A stretch of 64,000 bases of DNA from the NCBI GenBank assembly GCA_964470965.1, contig CAYYIS010000024.1, positions 9,860-73,859 of the forward strand, written 5' to 3'. The stretch's first letter is position 1. Each line of letters opens with the position of its first letter. The translations under genes were made by a program, and so were the position numbers. Under the pieces are notes generated by a model that was not told the origin of the DNA, made no database searches, and saw only the letters and a program-made list of their open reading frames with translations. The DNA is from CAYYIS01 sp964470965 (GTDB lineage: Bacteria > JAAXHH01 > JABIQT01). This document shows positions 61,627 through 64,000 of this stretch, one piece after another.

Positions 61627-61762
61627 AGCTACAAATACTCCAGTCGTGATTGTTTATTGATTTTGAATCACGTAAAATTTTTCATACGTGCTTGTTTTTA
61701 CTGGTGCAGTGAGCTGACATAATATTTAGGAAAGATCACAAACACAGGTATTGTTCAGGGGA

Positions 61763-61799
61763 NNNNNNNNNNNNNNNNNNNNNNNNNNNNNNNNNNNNN
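61763..61799. other. Assembly gap (37 unknown bases)
   Basis: A run of N between the two epimerase genes, in a non-coding stretch. The true size may differ from 37. The order of genes across it rests on the assembly alone. Confidence 0.99.
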
Positions 61800-61814
61800 G
61801 TTAAGTAATATGAC

Positions 61815-63335
61815 TCAACCATTTGGAATGATATCGTTGACCAGTTCATGAGCCCATCCATTCTCTCGCTGAATAAGTTTGGAGTTGGTTTCCTCACTGA
61901 GGAATTTTACATTACTGTATCTAATATCTGTATAGTCCGTTATTTCGCCCTTGTTAATAGAATCTAATACCTGTTGAATGCCCTGTTTCACAGTGACCTG
62001 AGGTTCAAAGCCAATTATATTTCGAATCTTTCGAAAACTCACCCGATAGTCTCGACGATCTGTATCGCCACCCATGTCGACGATCCGTGCAGTAGGTACC
62101 TTCTGTTGGATCATTTCTGCTATCTCATTGATCGTGAAATTCTGAGAGTCTGATCCAACATTGAAAATTTGATTCCTTATCATATCGAGAGGTGCCGTTA
62201 AGGCCTGTGTCAAAGATTCCGCAGCATCACCGACAAATAAGAACGCACGAGAATGGTTTCCGTTTATGACCGTAATTAGTCCATCCAGCACAGCTTTGGC
62301 GGACAGGAGATTCACTACCAGATCGAATCGGGGTCGTCCGGAAAGACCAAAAATCGTCCCAAAGCGAAGTATTACCGGGGCAAAATCGGAGCACGACATA
62401 CTCATTAAGACTTTTTCTGATGCAATTTTACTTCTAGCGTATAGTGAAACGGGATTTAATTTCGAACATTCGTCCAAGGTTTCAATCTGATCACCAATGC
62501 CATAAACGGAACAGGTGCTGGTGAAAATAAATCGTTTCACACCAATACCTTTGGCAACTTCAGCGATTACTCGGGTAGCCATCACATTTACTTCGATGGT
62601 AAGCTCTTCATCAAGATCGCACGCCGGATCGCCGACGATTGCCCCGAGATGGATAACCGTGTCTACATTACGCATGGCCTCTACAACTTTATCAACCTGC
62701 CGAAAATCAGCTTCCATGATCTCCAAGCGAGGATGCCCCAATACATCCTTAATCGGATCAGTCGAATAGAGTAATAGATCAAGTAATCGGACTTGGTACC
62801 CCATATTCAATAACCTAGGAAGCAATTCGGAACCAATATATCCCCCTCCCCCAATAACTAGAATTCTCGATTCCTCGGGAGTCAGTGGTGACCTATGACT
62901 ATACTTGCGTTGTTCAGTGTGATTCAACCTACTCCAGAAATTGGACCATAGTCTGGCGGTCACTAAGAACACCAGACTCAGTGTCCATGAGGTTACCAGA
63001 ATGGATGGAGGAAAGGAAAATTTGAGCATACCATTCAGAAAATAGGATAGGAAACCGACCAAAAGGAATGATAGACTCACTGCCTGGGCAACAATCAAAG
63101 CCTGATACCGACTCCTATATCTTCGACCATATGAATAGAATCCATTTAATGAGAATACAGTTAGAGAAATTAGGATTAAGTACCATACGGTGTAGCTATA
63201 TGATGCCAGGAAATCCCAGAAAACAAATGAATAATTGATTTCTCCCTGTTGATCCTCAAAAGCAACCAGATAACAGAAACGAAGCACAAAAGCCAGAAGT
63301 GCGGCAATGCAAATCATCACCGTATCCGCCAACAT
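61815..63335 (-). CDS. Membrane-anchored NAD-dependent epimerase, nucleotide-sugar type
   Basis: The 506-aa protein combines an N-terminal membrane domain of four or five helices (about residues 1-125: MLADTVMICIAALLAFVLRF, then WYLILISLTVFSLNGFYSYG) with an extended SDR catalytic domain. The latter opens ILVIGGGGYIGSELLPRLL and carries YARSKIASEKVL. The membrane part resembles the N-terminal unit of polyisoprenyl-phosphate sugar enzymes and of WbpM/CapD-type dehydratases, although CapD-type proteins are longer. The probable role is sugar modification for glycan assembly at the inner membrane. An upstream gene cannot be linked because of an AT-rich intergenic stretch. Confidence 0.88.
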   Translation of the reverse strand: MLADTVMICIAALLAFVLRFCYLVAFEDQQGEINYSFVFWDFLASYSYTVWYLILISLTVFSLNGFYSYGRRYRSRYQALIVAQAVSLSFLLVGFLSYFLNGMLKFSFPPSILVTSWTLSLVFLVTARLWSNFWSRLNHTEQRKYSHRSPLTPEESRILVIGGGGYIGSELLPRLLNMGYQVRLLDLLLYSTDPIKDVLGHPRLEIMEADFRQVDKVVEAMRNVDTVIHLGAIVGDPACDLDEELTIEVNVMATRVIAEVAKGIGVKRFIFTSTCSVYGIGDQIETLDECSKLNPVSLYARSKIASEKVLMSMSCSDFAPVILRFGTIFGLSGRPRFDLVVNLLSAKAVLDGLITVINGNHSRAFLFVGDAAESLTQALTAPLDMIRNQIFNVGSDSQNFTINEIAEMIQQKVPTARIVDMGGDTDRRDYRVSFRKIRNIIGFEPQVTVKQGIQQVLDSINKGEITDYTDIRYSNVKFLSEETNSKLIQRENGWAHELVNDIIPNG

Positions 63336-63648
63336 CCGAACCAGCTTGTCTAGGGTGTTGCGTGAATTTCGAAAAATTTTTTCTACCCTCCAGCACTACT
63401 TGATTCAGAATTCATGAAATAGATCCAATTGCATCCCTATCCTCTCACCATCCTTGTTGCCGATACCTCATATCAATCCGAGTGTTCGACAAATTTCGAA
63501 CAGAGTGCTGATCTCGAGACAGAATGTCACAAGATATCTAAGAGGATACACCTGTAAATCATCAAATCTTCAAAAGTATTGTATTTATAATCAGTTATCT
63601 CAATATTATCAAATATGCCTTTGAAAAACTTTTTGGACTCATCTATTA
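63336..63648. other. AT-rich intergenic region, no gene seen
   Basis: About 310 bases between the membrane epimerase and the transketolase, both on the minus strand. It is strongly AT-rich and lacks a plausible ORF, tRNA or clear terminator. It likely holds the promoter of the epimerase. Confidence 0.5.
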
Positions 63649-64000
63649 TCAATTGATTGACTTTAGGACATTAAGTGCATTCTGGATGATATCATCGGTA
63701 GAGAGTTGAGAAACCTGTCTTAAATAGGCATGATCACCGACTTCACGACAGAAGCAGTCTTGAATTCCCAAGATTCTGAATGGGATTTTCTTTCGATCAT
63801 ACTGCGCGATGACTTCGGCGACAGCTCCGCCCAGTCCTCCGATGATGCTATGTTCCTCTACAGTAATAATGGCTTTTGTTTCTTGCACAGCCTGATGGAT
63901 AGCCTCCCGGTCTATGGGCTTTACAGTTGGCATGCTCAACAGACGAACCGATACGCCATTCTTGGTTAATGTCTTCACAGCCTCCACGCAGGACGCCAAC
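63649..64000 (-). CDS. Transketolase C-terminal part (cut by window edge)
   Basis: A frame of 116 residues, open to the right edge, encodes the C-terminal transketolase domain. VRLLSMPTVKPIDREAI gives the usual strand and helix, TVEEHSIIGGLGGAVAEVI is the family segment after the conserved TVEEH, and FRILGIQDCFCREVGDH follows. It resembles the split or 1-deoxyxylulose-phosphate-synthase-like C-terminal half often found in polysaccharide clusters. The chain ends with TGA followed by TAA and TAG. Whether it is a full transketolase or a separate small subunit cannot be told. Confidence 0.85.
   Translation of the reverse strand, partial: LASCVEAVKTLTKNGVSVRLLSMPTVKPIDREAIHQAVQETKAIITVEEHSIIGGLGGAVAEVIAQYDRKKIPFRILGIQDCFCREVGDHAYLRQVSQLSTDDIIQNALNVLKSIN

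Noticed and set aside
1..64000. CRISPR array, tRNA, rRNA, insertion sequence or prophage
   Set aside because: I saw no regular direct repeats, no TTCGA-arm tRNA pattern in the gaps, and no transposase or phage protein in any frame.

Overview
The window is a piece of a bacterial metagenome-type scaffold: it has a 37-base run of N and no rRNA, tRNA, CRISPR array or recognisable insertion sequence. GC content looks to be in the mid-50s percent, with AT-rich stretches at about 50.3-52.0 kb and 61.6-64 kb. Two PorV/PorQ-type outer-membrane proteins beside a secreted protein with a FlgD-like C-terminal domain, many secreted peptidases, two twin-arginine amidohydrolases, a phytanoyl-CoA dioxygenase and a sulfatase suggest a Gram-negative heterotroph of the FCB superphylum, perhaps Latescibacterota- or Marinimicrobia-like. 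This placement is inference. HemE and an oxygen-dependent-type protoporphyrinogen oxidase suggest aerobic haem synthesis.

Region 1 (1-18.2 kb, all minus strand) is a peptide and amino-acid scavenging block. In transcription order it encodes an active and an inactive M16 peptidase, a tandem cyclase-family protein, a 42-aa membrane miniprotein, an APC permease, AcpH, an AGCS symporter, an LVIVD-repeat lipoprotein, an M14 carboxypeptidase, an unrecognised ORF, a 34-aa membrane miniprotein, an SSS symporter, a Tat amidohydrolase and a zinc alcohol dehydrogenase cut by the window edge. Many genes overlap by ATGA or lie within 20 bases of each other. Two of the transporters are each preceded by a coupled single-helix miniprotein below the usual annotation length.

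Region 2 (19.0-34.2 kb) holds a POT peptide symporter, then the minus-strand group hemE-hemG-glycosyltransferase-CNNM, in which HemE carries an N-terminal half-HemD-like domain. A peptide-binding protein and an oxidoreductase follow. The most striking group of the window comes next: rsmI, a possible 50-aa ORF, a divergent tRNA-guanine-transglycosylase homologue, and a clear member of the ArmA/Rmt (16S rRNA m7G1405) methyltransferase family that overlaps the transglycosylase by four bases. MobA and a TPR protein follow.

Region 3 (34.2-50.3 kb) has a tightly packed minus-strand operon: class V PLP enzyme, acyl-CoA synthetase, propeller protein with FlgD-like tail, two PorV/PorQ proteins and a site-2 protease. 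Plus-strand genes follow: an IorA-like TPP oxidoreductase, a second class V PLP enzyme, a serine hydrolase, a phytanoyl-CoA dioxygenase and a short sulfite-oxidase-fold protein. A second zinc alcohol dehydrogenase lies on the minus strand.

Region 4 (50.3-52.1 kb) is an AT-rich, probably transferred island with a glycosyltransferase and a decayed Gfo/Idh/MocA gene. A pentapeptide-repeat protein, a sulfatase with a non-canonical active-site motif and a Tat D-aminoacylase-like enzyme follow.

Region 5 (56-60.5 kb, minus strand) is a sulfur-transfer and molybdopterin cluster: MoaD, MoaE, a cysteine-desulfurase homologue that lacks the PLP lysine, a TusA-like protein, an Mrp ATPase and a PP-loop thiolase-like protein. 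Region 6 (60.7-64 kb) holds nucleotide-sugar epimerases around the sequence gap and the C-terminal part of a transketolase, consistent with a surface-polysaccharide locus.
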